From Paludibacteraceae bacterium (GTDB taxonomy: Bacteria; Bacteroidota; Bacteroidia; Bacteroidales; Paludibacteraceae): a stretch of 64,000 nt of DNA. Below are positions 52,512 to 61,872 of the stretch, in pieces (the first letter of the stretch is position 1; the number at the start of each line of letters is the position of its first letter). A program made the position numbers and the translations under genes. The stretch is taken from the NCBI GenBank assembly GCA_017456885.1, contig JAFTIM010000007.1, positions 62,001-126,000 of the forward strand, in the 5' to 3' direction. The notes beneath the pieces were generated by a model. The model ran no database searches. It was given only the letters and a program-made list of their open reading frames with translations, and was not told the DNA's origin.

Positions 52512-53741
52512 TTAAAAACGTCCTCCGGCACCACCACCTCCGCTGAAGCCTCCGCCCCAACTCCCTCCACTACTGCCGAAAGAACCTCCACCGCCACCAA
52601 TTATGACGCCTCCGCTTGCCGGTCTTTTGGGTATGACAAACAACTTTGAATGCTGTTGTTTGCATGCTTCGCAATAATAAACTCTTTCTCCTGTTCCTGT
52701 AGCAACGGTAGTCGGATATTTTAAAATTCTTTCTTCTTTTTGTATGTAAGCCTTCGATTTGCAACTCGGACATTGAGTATAAGGCGAAAGTGTATTTTTA
52801 TAAGAAAAAATATCGTAATGAGAGCAATTTGAACACAACCAAACATCGTAATCTATCGATTTAATTCGTTCTTCCTGTGTTTGATATTCGTTAAGATAAG
52901 AATCTTCGGTGTCTTCCGAAAGTAAATCCATTGCAGTATTGCATTTTGGACAAATGCAAGGTGTATATCGAACGGACTTTCTTTTTTTTGAGACCCATTT
53001 TGTCAGAAGAATTAAATGTAACGGGAAAAAGATGGAAACAAAAATCAAGATTTGTTTCAGATATTTAAGCCTTAAATAAATCACATTTCTTGCTTCTTTT
53101 GAATTGGTTAGACAAAACGTAATCCAACAAAAAACAATTAACAAGAAAAAACCTGAAATAAGGTAGTACGACAAGTAGTTTGTCCCCTTGACGCTTGGCG
53201 AGTTTTGTCGCAATAGTAACTCTTCTTTAGCTTCGGTGCTGGTAAGAGTGCTTTGAATGGTACCGATGGCTTGTAAAAAGCCCGTTTCGTATTCGCCGTT
53301 TCTGAAAGCGGGAAAAATGTCGTTGTTGAGAATGTCGCTGCATTTGGCATCAGGCAATAATCCCTCAACACCGACACCTGTTTCTATTTTTACGGCACGA
53401 ATGTTTTTTACAAATAGAATCAGTATGCCGCTGTTATTTTCTTTATTCCCGATTCTCCAATAGTTGAAAAGCTCGTAGGCGAAACTATTTTCATCATTGT
53501 TTTCTATTTCGTTCAATACTACGATTGCCAATTCAACTCCTGTGGTTTCGTAAAGTTGTTTCAAATGATTATTGATGTTTTGTGCGGCATCTGTAGATAA
53601 AATGCCGTCGGGATTAGCTAAAAAATTCTCTGCATCGTATTTTTTAGGATTGGGTACGTTCTCTATGGTATAAGGCTCCGCTTTTGCATCGGAAATGACG
53701 AAAAGAAGACTTAATATGCAGTAGAATAGTTTCGAACGCAT
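52512..53741 (-). CDS. TPM-domain membrane protein with zinc ribbons and Gly-rich tail
   Basis: 409 residues. Signal peptide 1-21. A TPM (DUF477) domain at about 30-165 (YDAENFLANPDGILSTDAAQNINNHLKQLY, IGVGVEGLLPD variant). Two membrane helices (about 185-208, 228-250). Then two zinc-ribbon-like Cys pairs sets (CICPKCNTAM, CSNCSHYD, CPSCKS, CEACKQ) and a C-terminus of almost pure Gly/Ser ending GGRF. The zinc-ribbon half should be cytosolic. TPM and LemA proteins together suggest an envelope complex. Reaction unknown. Confidence 0.87.
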   Translation of the reverse strand: MRSKLFYCILSLLFVISDAKAEPYTIENVPNPKKYDAENFLANPDGILSTDAAQNINNHLKQLYETTGVELAIVVLNEIENNDENSFAYELFNYWRIGNKENNSGILILFVKNIRAVKIETGVGVEGLLPDAKCSDILNNDIFPAFRNGEYETGFLQAIGTIQSTLTSTEAKEELLLRQNSPSVKGTNYLSYYLISGFFLLIVFCWITFCLTNSKEARNVIYLRLKYLKQILIFVSIFFPLHLILLTKWVSKKRKSVRYTPCICPKCNTAMDLLSEDTEDSYLNEYQTQEERIKSIDYDVWLCSNCSHYDIFSYKNTLSPYTQCPSCKSKAYIQKEERILKYPTTVATGTGERVYYCEACKQQHSKLFVIPKRPASGGVIIGGGGGSFGSSGGSWGGGFSGGGGAGGRF

Positions 53742-53746
53742 GCTAA

Positions 53747-54211
53747 TCAGTAATTTATAACCTCCTTGAGTTCAATGGTTTTAATAAATAAGGTAGAGTA
53801 GGGAGGAATGATGTAATTGCCGTAAGTGTTTTTCGTTCCCGATACGCCATACGCTAAATCGTAGGGAATGCAAAGTTGCCAAATCGATTCCCGATTCATC
53901 TGCTTGAGTGCCTGTTGTATGCCTATTGGATAATTGTAAACATAGTCGATGGTATCTAAACTTGAACAAATAGTACCATCACACAAGAAGGCGGAATAAC
54001 TGATTTTTACTCGCGAATTTTGCTTTGGTATGGCACCTTTACCTTGAGCTATGATTTTAAACCTCAAACCGGTATTCGATGTTCGTAATTTTTGTTCTTG
54101 TGTTTTTTCTGTTAAGTAGTTGTCGTTGTAATCTTTCCAAACCTCAAAATTTTCTTTACAACCAAATAAAAACAGAATAGATAATATGAAAAGAATGCTT
54201 TTAAACTTCAT
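53747..54211 (-). CDS. FKBP-type peptidyl-prolyl isomerase lipoprotein
   Basis: 154 residues from the ATG at 54211. Lipobox ILFLFGC (Cys18). FKBP domain about 55-150: KIIAQGKGAIPKQNSRVKISYSAFL, then GIQQALKQMNRESIWQLCIPYDLAYG, IPPYSTLFIKTIELKEV. The core strand order fits FKBP; some active-site aromatics differ (no W at the canonical floor position that I can place), so isomerase activity may be weak. First gene of the TPM-LemA-OMP unit, 5 bp upstream of TPM. Confidence 0.82.
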   Translation of the reverse strand: MKFKSILFILSILFLFGCKENFEVWKDYNDNYLTEKTQEQKLRTSNTGLRFKIIAQGKGAIPKQNSRVKISYSAFLCDGTICSSLDTIDYVYNYPIGIQQALKQMNRESIWQLCIPYDLAYGVSGTKNTYGNYIIPPYSTLFIKTIELKEVINY

Positions 54212-54235
54212 CTGTAGTTCGATAAATAACAAGTA

Positions 54236-54267
54236 CAAAAATATAGGATTTTCTTTGTTTTTACAAG
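54236..54267 (-). promoter_or_regulatory. Promoter of FKBP-TPM-LemA-OMP
   Basis: On the minus strand -33 CTTG (54267-54264), 20-bp spacer, -7 TATTTTTG (54243-54236), 24 bp before the ATG at 54211. Confidence 0.65.
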
Positions 54268-54390
54268 TTAATTATTCTCAATAAATAAGGAGTGGACACA
54301 ATAAAAACGAGAGGATTCCTCTCAATAAGCTCATTCACCATAGTTGCTGTTTTGTCAGATGTGTTATTTGTGAAAATAAATATTTAAAAA

Positions 54391-54421
54391 ATTGATTTGT
54401 TTGTTTTCTTTATTAACTTTG
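54391..54421 (+). promoter_or_regulatory. Promoter of the 54448 gene
   Basis: -33 ATTG (54391-54394), 19-bp spacer, -7 TAACTTTG (54414-54421). It lies within the in-frame upstream extension and so supports the start at 54448. Confidence 0.6.
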
Positions 54422-54447
54422 CAAGTCTAATTTTAATAAATAGAATA

Positions 54448-55140
54448 ATGAAAAAAGCTATTAGAATTTTAATCAGAACGTTGTTGTTGGTATCCATTGT
54501 TTTTTTGGGATATTTATGTGTGATGAGTATTGTTACTCCTATTCAGTTTGAAGAACAAAAAACGGCAAGAGAGAAATTGGTTATAAAACGCTTGATTGAT
54601 ATCCGAAAGGTGGAAATTGAGTTTAAAAATCAGAATAATCGTTATACGGCAAGTGTTGATACTTTAATGTCTTTTATAAGAGAAGGGAAAGTGGCAGTGG
54701 TAATGAAAGAGGGTACTTTGACCGATGAACAATTGAACGATGGTTTGACAGAAGCAAAGGCTACCGCTATTGTACGAAAAGGGAATGCCAAAGAAATTGC
54801 AGAGTATGGGTTGCAAAATTTCCGTCGAGACACGACTTATGTAAGTGTTTATGAAAGCCTTTTCAAAAACGATTATACATTGCAGAATGTAGCCGATATA
54901 TTTACAATTCCTTATTCCGAAGGTCAAAAATTTGAGATAAATACTACAACGTTTGTCAATGCATCAGGAATCCCAATGTCGTTGTTTGAAGCAAAGGCAG
55001 ATTATAAGTCTTATTTAGGAGACTTGAATCGTCAGGAGTTGGCAAATTTGATTGATTCGAAAAACAAAATAGATAAATACGCAGGTTTGCAGGTGGGGTC
55101 TGTTTCCGAGCCTAACAATAATGCGGGAAACTGGGAGTAA
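54448..55140 (+). CDS. Membrane-anchored protein of unknown function
   Basis: 230 residues from the ATG at 54448. One N-terminal membrane helix (about 7-29), then a soluble, probably periplasmic domain: a helix KTAREKLVIKRLIDIRKVEIEFKNQNNRYTASVDTLMSFI resembling the N-terminal helix plus loop of pseudopilin-like proteins, and a beta-rich C-terminal half (FTIPYSEGQKFEINTTTF). I do not recognise a named family. It has its own promoter and a terminator, and sits before rsmD. Confidence 0.7.
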   Translation: MKKAIRILIRTLLLVSIVFLGYLCVMSIVTPIQFEEQKTAREKLVIKRLIDIRKVEIEFKNQNNRYTASVDTLMSFIREGKVAVVMKEGTLTDEQLNDGLTEAKATAIVRKGNAKEIAEYGLQNFRRDTTYVSVYESLFKNDYTLQNVADIFTIPYSEGQKFEINTTTFVNASGIPMSLFEAKADYKSYLGDLNRQELANLIDSKNKIDKYAGLQVGSVSEPNNNAGNWE

Positions 55141-55160
55141 ACAATGTTTTTATAAAAGAG

Positions 55161-55190
55161 AGGTTGTTCTTTTTCGGAGCAACCTTTTTT
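55161..55190 (+). terminator. Terminator after the 54448 gene
   Basis: AGGTTGTTC pairs with GAGCAACCT (one G-T pair) and is followed by TTTTT; 14 bp before rsmD. Confidence 0.75.
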
Positions 55191-55203
55191 AGTATATGAA
55201 ATT

Positions 55204-55737
55204 ATGCGTATCATAAACGGCAAGTTCAAGGGGCGTCGGTTTTCGCCTCCAACCAATATAACGGCTCGACCGACAACCGATTTTGCAAAAGAGGGCATCT
55301 TTAATCTGCTTGCAAATAATTATTTGGATATTGAGGAAAAAGAAGTGCTTGATTTGTTTGCCGGAACCGGTAGTATTAGTTTTGAATTCGTATCAAGGGG
55401 CTGTGCTTCGGTTACGTCAATAGAGATGAGCGAGCGTCAGCTCGGCTTTATTCATAAAACGGCAGCAACTCTGAAAATTACAAATATGCAGATTCTCCGT
55501 ACCGATGTGTTTCGCTATATAAAATCTTGTGCAAAAAAATACGATGTGATTTTTGCTGACCCTCCTTATCAGTTGTCGGAGTTAGCAGAAATTCCTGACC
55601 TGATTTTCCAGTATGAAATGCTGAAAGAGGACGGGATTCTAATTTTGGAACATGGCTCTCAAAATAGTTTTACAACGCATGCCCATTTTGCAGAACATCG
55701 TGTTTATGGTAATGTGAATTTTACGATTTTTCGATAA
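55204..55737 (+). CDS. rsmD: 16S rRNA (guanine-966-N2)-methyltransferase RsmD
   Basis: 177 residues. SAM-dependent Rossmann methyltransferase. MRIINGKFKGRRFSPP, then ARPTTDFAKEGIFNLL, VLDLFAGTGSISFEFVSRG (SAM site, about 47-65) and the catalytic FADPPYQ (about 118-124). Normal length. Tail to tail with miaB, 2 bp apart. Confidence 0.93.
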   Translation: MRIINGKFKGRRFSPPTNITARPTTDFAKEGIFNLLANNYLDIEEKEVLDLFAGTGSISFEFVSRGCASVTSIEMSERQLGFIHKTAATLKITNMQILRTDVFRYIKSCAKKYDVIFADPPYQLSELAEIPDLIFQYEMLKEDGILILEHGSQNSFTTHAHFAEHRVYGNVNFTIFR

Positions 55738-55739
55738 TA

Positions 55740-57050
55740 TCAAATCTCACCAATTAAGGTTGCCGAGGTGGCGTCGGTAATTTTTGCATTTGCATAAGTA
55801 CCTATTTGTAATCCCTTGCGTGGTACGATAACTACTTTGTTTTGAGAAGTTCGTCCGTAGAAATGTTCTTTTGAACGTTTGGAAAATCCTTCAATAAGAA
55901 TTTCGAATGTTTTGCCGATGTCGAGTTTGTTGCGTATCAGCGAACATTCTCCTTGAACAGCCATGATTTCATTTAATCTTTTCAATTTGGTTTCTTCTGA
56001 AATGTTGTCAGGGAGATTGCGTGCGGCAAATGTTCCCGGTCGCTCGGAGTACTTAAACATAAAGGCTGAATCGAAACAAACTTCTTTCATGAGGCTTAAT
56101 GTTTCGTTGTGGTCATCGTCTGTTTCCGAATGGAATCCGCAGAAAACATCGGTGGATATGCTACATTCGGGGATAATTCGTCGAATGGCAGCAATTCTGT
56201 CAAGGTACCATTCTCTCGTGTATTTGCGATTCATCAAATGTAGGATTCTGTTGCTTCCTGATTGAACGGGCAGATGAATGCTTTTGCAAATATTTTTGTA
56301 TTGAGCAATGACGTTTAACGTTTTGTCGGACATATCTTTTGGGTGCGACGTCGTAAAACGAATTCTTATATCGGGCACTTCGGTAGCTACAATTTGTAGT
56401 AAATCGGCAAAATCAATTATTTTGTCATTTTGATTAAATCTGTAAGAATTGACGTTTTGCCCTAAAAGGGTGATTTCCTTAAATCCTTTTGTTTTTAAAT
56501 CATTTACCTCGTTCAGAATGCTGTTGATGTCGCGACTGCGTTCACGTCCGCGCGTATATGGTACGATGCAGTACGAGCAGAAGTTGTTGCAACCGCGCAT
56601 AATGGAAACAAAGCCACTGATAGGGTTCCCCATACGCAAGGGGATAATTTCTTTATAGGTTTCGGTAGATGACAATTCTACGTTAATAGCCTTTTCGCCT
56701 TGTTCGACGGCACCTATCAGGTTGGGTATATCCAAATAAGCATCGGGACCGACAACGATATCGACTCCGTGTTTTTTTATCATTTCGGTTTGAACTCTTT
56801 CGGCCATGCAACCGATGACTCCGATAATCAGATTCGGTCTTTTTTTCCGCAAAGAGTTGAAGTATTGTAAACGGGATAAAACTTTTTGTTCCGCATTGTC
56901 TCTTATTGAACATGTGTTGATGAGTATAAGGTCGGAGTTTGTGGCGTCGGACGATAATTCAAATCCGTCCATCTTAAGGATAGAACCAACCACTTCGCTA
57001 TCGGCCACGTTCATCTGACAACCATAAGTTTCTATGTAAAAAGTTTTCAT
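55740..57050 (-). CDS. miaB: tRNA methylthiotransferase MiaB
   Basis: 436 residues. Adds the 2-methylthio group to i6A37 of tRNAs reading U-starting codons. UPF0004 domain (YIETYGCQMNVADSE, NTCSIRDNAEQKV), radical SAM motif RGCNNFCSYCIVPYTRGRERS (about 150-170) and TRAM domain. The GCQMNVADS motif marks MiaB rather than RimO. It begins 3 bp after mutS stops. Confidence 0.96.
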   Translation of the reverse strand: MKTFYIETYGCQMNVADSEVVGSILKMDGFELSSDATNSDLILINTCSIRDNAEQKVLSRLQYFNSLRKKRPNLIIGVIGCMAERVQTEMIKKHGVDIVVGPDAYLDIPNLIGAVEQGEKAINVELSSTETYKEIIPLRMGNPISGFVSIMRGCNNFCSYCIVPYTRGRERSRDINSILNEVNDLKTKGFKEITLLGQNVNSYRFNQNDKIIDFADLLQIVATEVPDIRIRFTTSHPKDMSDKTLNVIAQYKNICKSIHLPVQSGSNRILHLMNRKYTREWYLDRIAAIRRIIPECSISTDVFCGFHSETDDDHNETLSLMKEVCFDSAFMFKYSERPGTFAARNLPDNISEETKLKRLNEIMAVQGECSLIRNKLDIGKTFEILIEGFSKRSKEHFYGRTSQNKVVIVPRKGLQIGTYANAKITDATSATLIGEI

Positions 57051-57052
57051 TG

Positions 57053-59674
57053 TTAGTTTCGTTTACCGGTAATAATTTTTTTAATTTCATTCAGTTTGTT
57101 CAGAGCTTCAATAGGTGTCAAATTGTCAATATCGGCATTTTTTATTTCATCTCTGATTTGCTCAAGTACGGGGTCGTCCAACTGAAAGAAACTCAATTGA
57201 ACTCCGTTTTTATGATTGATAATATCGTTGATAGGTTTTGTGATATTTTCTTTGTTTTGAGCTTTTTCCAATTGGAATAGAATTTCTTCCGAACGTTTTA
57301 CAACGCTTGGAGGCATACCCGCCATTTTCGCTACATGAATACCGAAACTATGTTCGCTGCCACCTTTTACGAGTTTTCTTAAAAAAATGACTTTTTTGTC
57401 AATTTCTTTTACCGATACATTATAGTTTTTTATTCGAGGGAATGTGCGTTCCATCTCGTTTAGTTCGTGATAGTGAGTTGCAAACAGGGTTTTTGCTTTG
57501 GCAGTAGGGTGTTCGTGAATGTATTCCACAATTGCCCATGCAATAGAGATGCCATCGTAAGTGCTTGTGCCTCTTCCTAATTCATCGAAAAGCACCAAAC
57601 TTTTGTCTGAGAGATTGTTTAGAATACTTGCCGCTTCGCTCATTTCAACCATAAAAGTTGATTCGCCTGCCGAAATATTGTCACTTGCCCCTACACGGGT
57701 AAATATTTTATCAACAAGCCCGATGGTTGCCGATTCTGCCGGCACAAAACTTCCTATTTGGGCAAGTAGTACAATCAATGCAGTTTGTCGGAGCAACGCC
57801 GATTTTCCCGCCATATTAGGTCCCGTAATGATGATTATTTGTTGTCGCTTATCGTCAAGATACACATCATTGGGTATGTATTCTTCGCCGGCCGGCATTC
57901 TTTGCTCAATAACCGGATGTCGCCCATTCTTGATGTCAAGCACGTTGTCGTGGGTAATAATCGGGCGAATGTAATTGTTGGCTTCTGCTACTTTTGCAAA
58001 TGAAAATAGGCAGTCGATTTGCGCAATGATGTTGCAGTTGGTTTGTAACGTAGATGTAAATTCGGCAATGAAATTGATGAGCTTATTAAAAATTTCGGTT
58101 TCCAAAATACCGATACGTTCTTCGGCTCCGAGTATTTTTTCTTCGTACTCTTTCAACTCTTGAGTGATATAACGTTCGGCATTGACTAGAGTCTGTTTGC
58201 GAATCCAATCCGTGGGGACTTTGTCTTTGTAAGTGTTCCGTACCTCTATGAAGTATCCGAATACGTTGTTGTAACTTACTTTAAGGCTTGGAATGCCGGT
58301 TCTTTCACTTTCGCGTTGTTGAATTTTTAATAAGAAATCCTTGCCGGAGGTTGAAATATCGCGCAGTTCGTCTAACTCGTCGTTGACTCCATAACGGATT
58401 ATATTTCCTTTGGTTAAGAGCATCGGAGGATTTTCGTTCAGTTCTTTTTCTATTTTTGTTCGAATTGTATGACAATCCGATATTTGTTCTCCTAACGCTC
58501 TGATAAGTTCATGTTCCGATTCACTGCACATCTGTTTTATGGGTGCTATCACGCAAAGTGCATTACGCAGTTGCCATACATCTCTTGGCGAGACTCTTCC
58601 AACGGCAATTTTTGAAACAATTCTTTCCAAATCGCCAATGGACGAAAGATTCTCGTTGAGTATTTCTTTTGTGTCGGAATGTTTGAAAAAGTATTCTACT
58701 ATATGGTGTCGATTGATTATTTGGTTTTCATCTTTTAGGGGAAAAGAAAGCCATCTTTTCAGCAAACGACCTCCCATTGGTGTGTTTGTCCTGTCAATGA
58801 CGTCGATAAGAGATTTCCCCGATTCGTCGTTACCGGAGTAAAGTTCAAGATTCCGAATGGTAAACTTATCCAGCCAAACGAATTTCTCTTTTTCCACTCT
58901 CGAGATGGTTGTAATATGTTTCAACTGCTCATGATGAGTGCTATCCATGTAGTAGAGAATGGCTCCTGCAGCAATGATTGCATTCGTTAGGTTTGAAACG
59001 CCAAATCCTTTGAGGTTTTTCGTTTCAAATTGTTTTAATAATCGGTTATTAGCGGCATCTTCGGTATAAATCCAGTCTTCTTGTTCGAAAGTAAGATGTT
59101 TGCTGCCGAAAATATCAGTGAACAACGTTCTGTTTGTCCGTTCGTATAAAATTTCTTTAGGGTCAAAATTGTTGATTAGTTTTTCAATGTAATCAAAAGT
59201 CCCTTCTGCCACTAAAAACTCACCGGTGGAAATATCTAGAAAAGCTACTCCGGCAATGGTTTTGTTGAAATGAACTGCGGCCAGAAAGTTGTTTTCTTTG
59301 TTAAGAAGAAGGTTGTCGTTGATGGAAACTCCCGGAGTTACTACTTCGGTAATTCCTCTCTTTACAAGTTTTTTGGTAGTTTTAGGGTCCTCCAGCTGGT
59401 CGCAAATGGCTACTCGTAATCCTGCTCTGACAAGTTTTGGTAGATAGGTGTCCAAAGCATGATGAGGGAATCCCGCCATATCAATAGCATTCTCCGTGTT
59501 TTTCGATTTCATTGTCAGAGCAATGCCTAATATCTCGGAACCTTTTACGGCATCACTGCCATACATCTCATAAAAATCACCAACCCGAAACAATAACAAT
59601 GCTTCGGGATGTTGTTTTTTTATTTCATGGAATTGACCCATGAGTGGAGTATGTTTTTCTTTTGTATTCACCAC
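57053..59674 (-). CDS. mutS: DNA mismatch repair protein MutS
   Basis: 873 residues. Recognises mismatches and small loops. The N-terminal [14 protein letters not shown] has the mismatch-stacking Phe-x-Glu (FYE, about 32-34). The ATPase has Walker [15 protein letters not shown] (about 622), Walker [17 protein letters not shown], and THYHEL. Length as expected for MutS1. No MutL or MutH in the window. It starts 2 bp after rng stops. Confidence 0.97.
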   Translation of the reverse strand: MVNTKEKHTPLMGQFHEIKKQHPEALLLFRVGDFYEMYGSDAVKGSEILGIALTMKSKNTENAIDMAGFPHHALDTYLPKLVRAGLRVAICDQLEDPKTTKKLVKRGITEVVTPGVSINDNLLLNKENNFLAAVHFNKTIAGVAFLDISTGEFLVAEGTFDYIEKLINNFDPKEILYERTNRTLFTDIFGSKHLTFEQEDWIYTEDAANNRLLKQFETKNLKGFGVSNLTNAIIAAGAILYYMDSTHHEQLKHITTISRVEKEKFVWLDKFTIRNLELYSGNDESGKSLIDVIDRTNTPMGGRLLKRWLSFPLKDENQIINRHHIVEYFFKHSDTKEILNENLSSIGDLERIVSKIAVGRVSPRDVWQLRNALCVIAPIKQMCSESEHELIRALGEQISDCHTIRTKIEKELNENPPMLLTKGNIIRYGVNDELDELRDISTSGKDFLLKIQQRESERTGIPSLKVSYNNVFGYFIEVRNTYKDKVPTDWIRKQTLVNAERYITQELKEYEEKILGAEERIGILETEIFNKLINFIAEFTSTLQTNCNIIAQIDCLFSFAKVAEANNYIRPIITHDNVLDIKNGRHPVIEQRMPAGEEYIPNDVYLDDKRQQIIIITGPNMAGKSALLRQTALIVLLAQIGSFVPAESATIGLVDKIFTRVGASDNISAGESTFMVEMSEAASILNNLSDKSLVLFDELGRGTSTYDGISIAWAIVEYIHEHPTAKAKTLFATHYHELNEMERTFPRIKNYNVSVKEIDKKVIFLRKLVKGGSEHSFGIHVAKMAGMPPSVVKRSEEILFQLEKAQNKENITKPINDIINHKNGVQLSFFQLDDPVLEQIRDEIKNADIDNLTPIEALNKLNEIKKIITGKRN

Positions 59675-59675
59675 T

Positions 59676-61238
59676 TTATTCGTGTAAATCTATTTCTTCT
59701 TTTGTCGCAGAAAGGAATCTGTATTGCAGAAAACCAAAACTTTGCATAGGTTGTACTTTCAGATGTATTTTGTACTTAAATCTCCATTTCAGACACAACG
59801 ATGGAAATCCTTTTTTTAAATATGCCTCAATGTAGGGATGTACTTGGAGAATAACTTTTTTGTGTTTGTAATTCTTCTCTGTTGCTAAAAAATCGAGTTG
59901 ATCTTCCAGTTGGTCGGTAAATAAAATAGAGGGAGTTGTTTTCCCTTTTCCGAAGCACGTTGGGCATGTCTCTTCTACATCAACAGCAATGGCCGGTCGA
60001 ACGCGATGTCGTGTGATTTGCATTAAACAGAATTTGCTTAATGGCAAAATGTTGTGGCGAGCTCTGTCCTCTGACATTAGTTGTGTCATGTAGTCAAACA
60101 ATATCTGCCTATTGTCAGAATCGGCAAGATCGATAAAATCAATAACGATGATTCCGCCTATGTCGCGAAGCCTTATTTGATGAGCAATTTCTTCGGCAGC
60201 AGCCAAATTAACTTCCAAAGCATTCTCTTCTTGCCCTTTAGATGAACGAGTCCTGTTACCGCTGTTCACATCAATTACCGTTAATGCTTCAGTGTGCTCT
60301 ATAATGAGATAAGCGCCACGTTTAAATGACACGGTGCGACCGAACAACGACTTGACTTGCTTGGTGATGGCAAAGTGATCAAAAATCGGTGTGTCGTCGT
60401 TGTAAAATTTGACAATGCTTTTGCATTCGGGAGCGATGAGTGCCACATAATCGCAAATTTCTTTATAAACATCTTTGTCGTTTATATAAATATTTTCAAA
60501 ATTTGGATTAAACACATCTCTTAATAGCGTTTCTGTGCGATTGATTTCTTCCAAAATGAGTTCGTTCCCTCTCGATTTCCGTATTGATTGAATTGCATTT
60601 TCCCAACGTTTGGTCAGAAGTTTTAATTCATTATCCAATTCTGTGGCTTTTTTCCCCTCTGCTACGGTTCTGATGATAATACCGTAATCTTCGGCTTTTA
60701 AAGCATTGACAATGTTGCGCAGGCGATTACGCTCCTCTTTTGATGATATTTTTTGAGAAACAGTCGTTTTGTTTTGAAAGGGTAGCATTACGACGTTTCT
60801 GCCGGCAAGAGAAATTTCGCCTGTCAAACGAGCCCCTTTTGTGGAAATAGGTTCTTTTATGATTTGTACTAAAATCTTTTGACCTGTGGTAAGAATATTC
60901 GCAATATTCCCTTCTTTATCCAATTCTTCAGACGCTTCCACTTTTTTCGCCTCGGGCATCCTTTTTCGGTCGGCAAGTACGTTTTTTATAAAATCGTTGG
61001 TGGCCGAAAAGGATTTCCCCAAATCTAAATAATGTAAAAAACCTTCCTTTTCTTGACCTATGTCAACGAAAGCAGCGTTTAGTCCGGGCATGATTTTTTT
61101 GACGGTACCGATAAAAATATTGCCCACCAAACAGACACTTTTATGATCCTCTTTAATGAACTCAACAACACGGTCGTCTTTCAACAGTGCAACCGAAATG
61201 GCTTCTTGTTGTACATCGATAATTATTTCATTTCCCAT
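59676..61238 (-). CDS. rng: Ribonuclease G (Rne/Rng family)
   Basis: 520 residues. Endoribonuclease for rRNA and mRNA processing. S1-like RNA-binding domain near 35-125 ([32 protein letters not shown]), catalytic domain with DVNSGN (Asp, about 318) and [11 protein letters not shown] (Asp, about 362), and the zinc-link CPTCFGKGK (Cys pair, about 425). It lacks the long degradosome scaffold of RNase E. With mutS and miaB it forms one minus-strand run. Confidence 0.94.
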   Translation of the reverse strand: MGNEIIIDVQQEAISVALLKDDRVVEFIKEDHKSVCLVGNIFIGTVKKIMPGLNAAFVDIGQEKEGFLHYLDLGKSFSATNDFIKNVLADRKRMPEAKKVEASEELDKEGNIANILTTGQKILVQIIKEPISTKGARLTGEISLAGRNVVMLPFQNKTTVSQKISSKEERNRLRNIVNALKAEDYGIIIRTVAEGKKATELDNELKLLTKRWENAIQSIRKSRGNELILEEINRTETLLRDVFNPNFENIYINDKDVYKEICDYVALIAPECKSIVKFYNDDTPIFDHFAITKQVKSLFGRTVSFKRGAYLIIEHTEALTVIDVNSGNRTRSSKGQEENALEVNLAAAEEIAHQIRLRDIGGIIVIDFIDLADSDNRQILFDYMTQLMSEDRARHNILPLSKFCLMQITRHRVRPAIAVDVEETCPTCFGKGKTTPSILFTDQLEDQLDFLATEKNYKHKKVILQVHPYIEAYLKKGFPSLCLKWRFKYKIHLKVQPMQSFGFLQYRFLSATKEEIDLHE

Positions 61239-61313
61239 TCTGTTTCGAATCTTTATAAAAAAAACAAACTAAAAGACTCAAAATGTTCTTAAAGTTTGTT
61301 TCTTTTAGACCAA

Positions 61314-61406
61314 TTATTTTTTCTTTTTATGTCGGTCTTTTCTTAATCTTTTTTTACGCTTATGCGTAGACATCTTGTGTCCTTTTCTTTTTTTACCGCT
61401 TGGCAT
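61314..61406 (-). CDS. AURKAIP1/COX24-domain small basic protein
   Basis: 30 residues, far below usual gene-finder limits: MPSGKKRKGHKMSTHKRKKR followed by LRKDRHKKKK. More than half of it is Lys or Arg. The KMSTHKRKKRLRK core is the AURKAIP1/COX24 motif also found in the mitochondrial ribosomal protein mS38, so a ribosome-bound role is likely. It lies between HU and rng, same strand, 27 bp after the HU stop. Confidence 0.82.
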   Translation of the reverse strand: MPSGKKRKGHKMSTHKRKKRLRKDRHKKKK

Positions 61407-61433
61407 ATTCTTTAGTTTTAAAAATTCAAAATC

Positions 61434-61709
61434 TTATTTTTTAACAACACTAACAAACGTTTTTGCAGGTTTAAATGCAGGAATGTTGTGTGCAGGAATA
61501 ATGATTGTAGTTTCTTTTGAAATGTTACGTGCTGTTTTTTGAGCTCTTTCTTTTACAATAAAACTACCAAACCCACGAAGATAAACATTTTCATTATTCG
61601 CCAATGAATTTTTAACAACATCCATGAACGATTCAACTGTTTGAAGAACGGTAAGTTTGTCTATACCCGTGTTCTTTGAAATTTCGTTTACAATATCAGC
61701 TTTAGTCAT
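61434..61709 (-). CDS. HU-family DNA-binding protein
   Basis: 91 residues, canonical HU/IHF: MTKADIVNEISKNTGIDKLTVLQTVESFMDVVKNSL, VYLRGFGSFIVKERAQKTARNI (the GFGSF turn and basic arm), IPAHNIPAFKPAKTF with the intercalating Pro. A nucleoid protein that bends DNA as a dimer. It has its own -7 element upstream and lies upstream of the COX24-type gene. Confidence 0.95.
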   Translation of the reverse strand: MTKADIVNEISKNTGIDKLTVLQTVESFMDVVKNSLANNENVYLRGFGSFIVKERAQKTARNISKETTIIIPAHNIPAFKPAKTFVSVVKK

Positions 61710-61763
61710 CTTTATTATTATTTATTTAATTTAATTACGATTAAGTCGTCCTTTTTAGGTTTG

Positions 61764-61771
61764 CAAAAATA
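61764..61771 (-). promoter_or_regulatory. -7 element of the HU gene
   Basis: TATTTTTG on the minus strand, 55 bp before the HU ATG. Confidence 0.55.
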
Positions 61772-61872
61772 GAACTAAAAAAGTAAAAACTGAAACTTTT
61801 TAAACATTTTTTTCATTTTCTTTTTTTTATCCTTGCTTTAATACTCATCTTTGCAGTGAAAACAAAAGTCTT

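Noticed and set aside
54305..54330. Palindrome GAGAGGATTCCTCTC as a terminator
   Set aside because: The T-rich side faces the minus strand, where no gene lies upstream; probably incidental or an operator.
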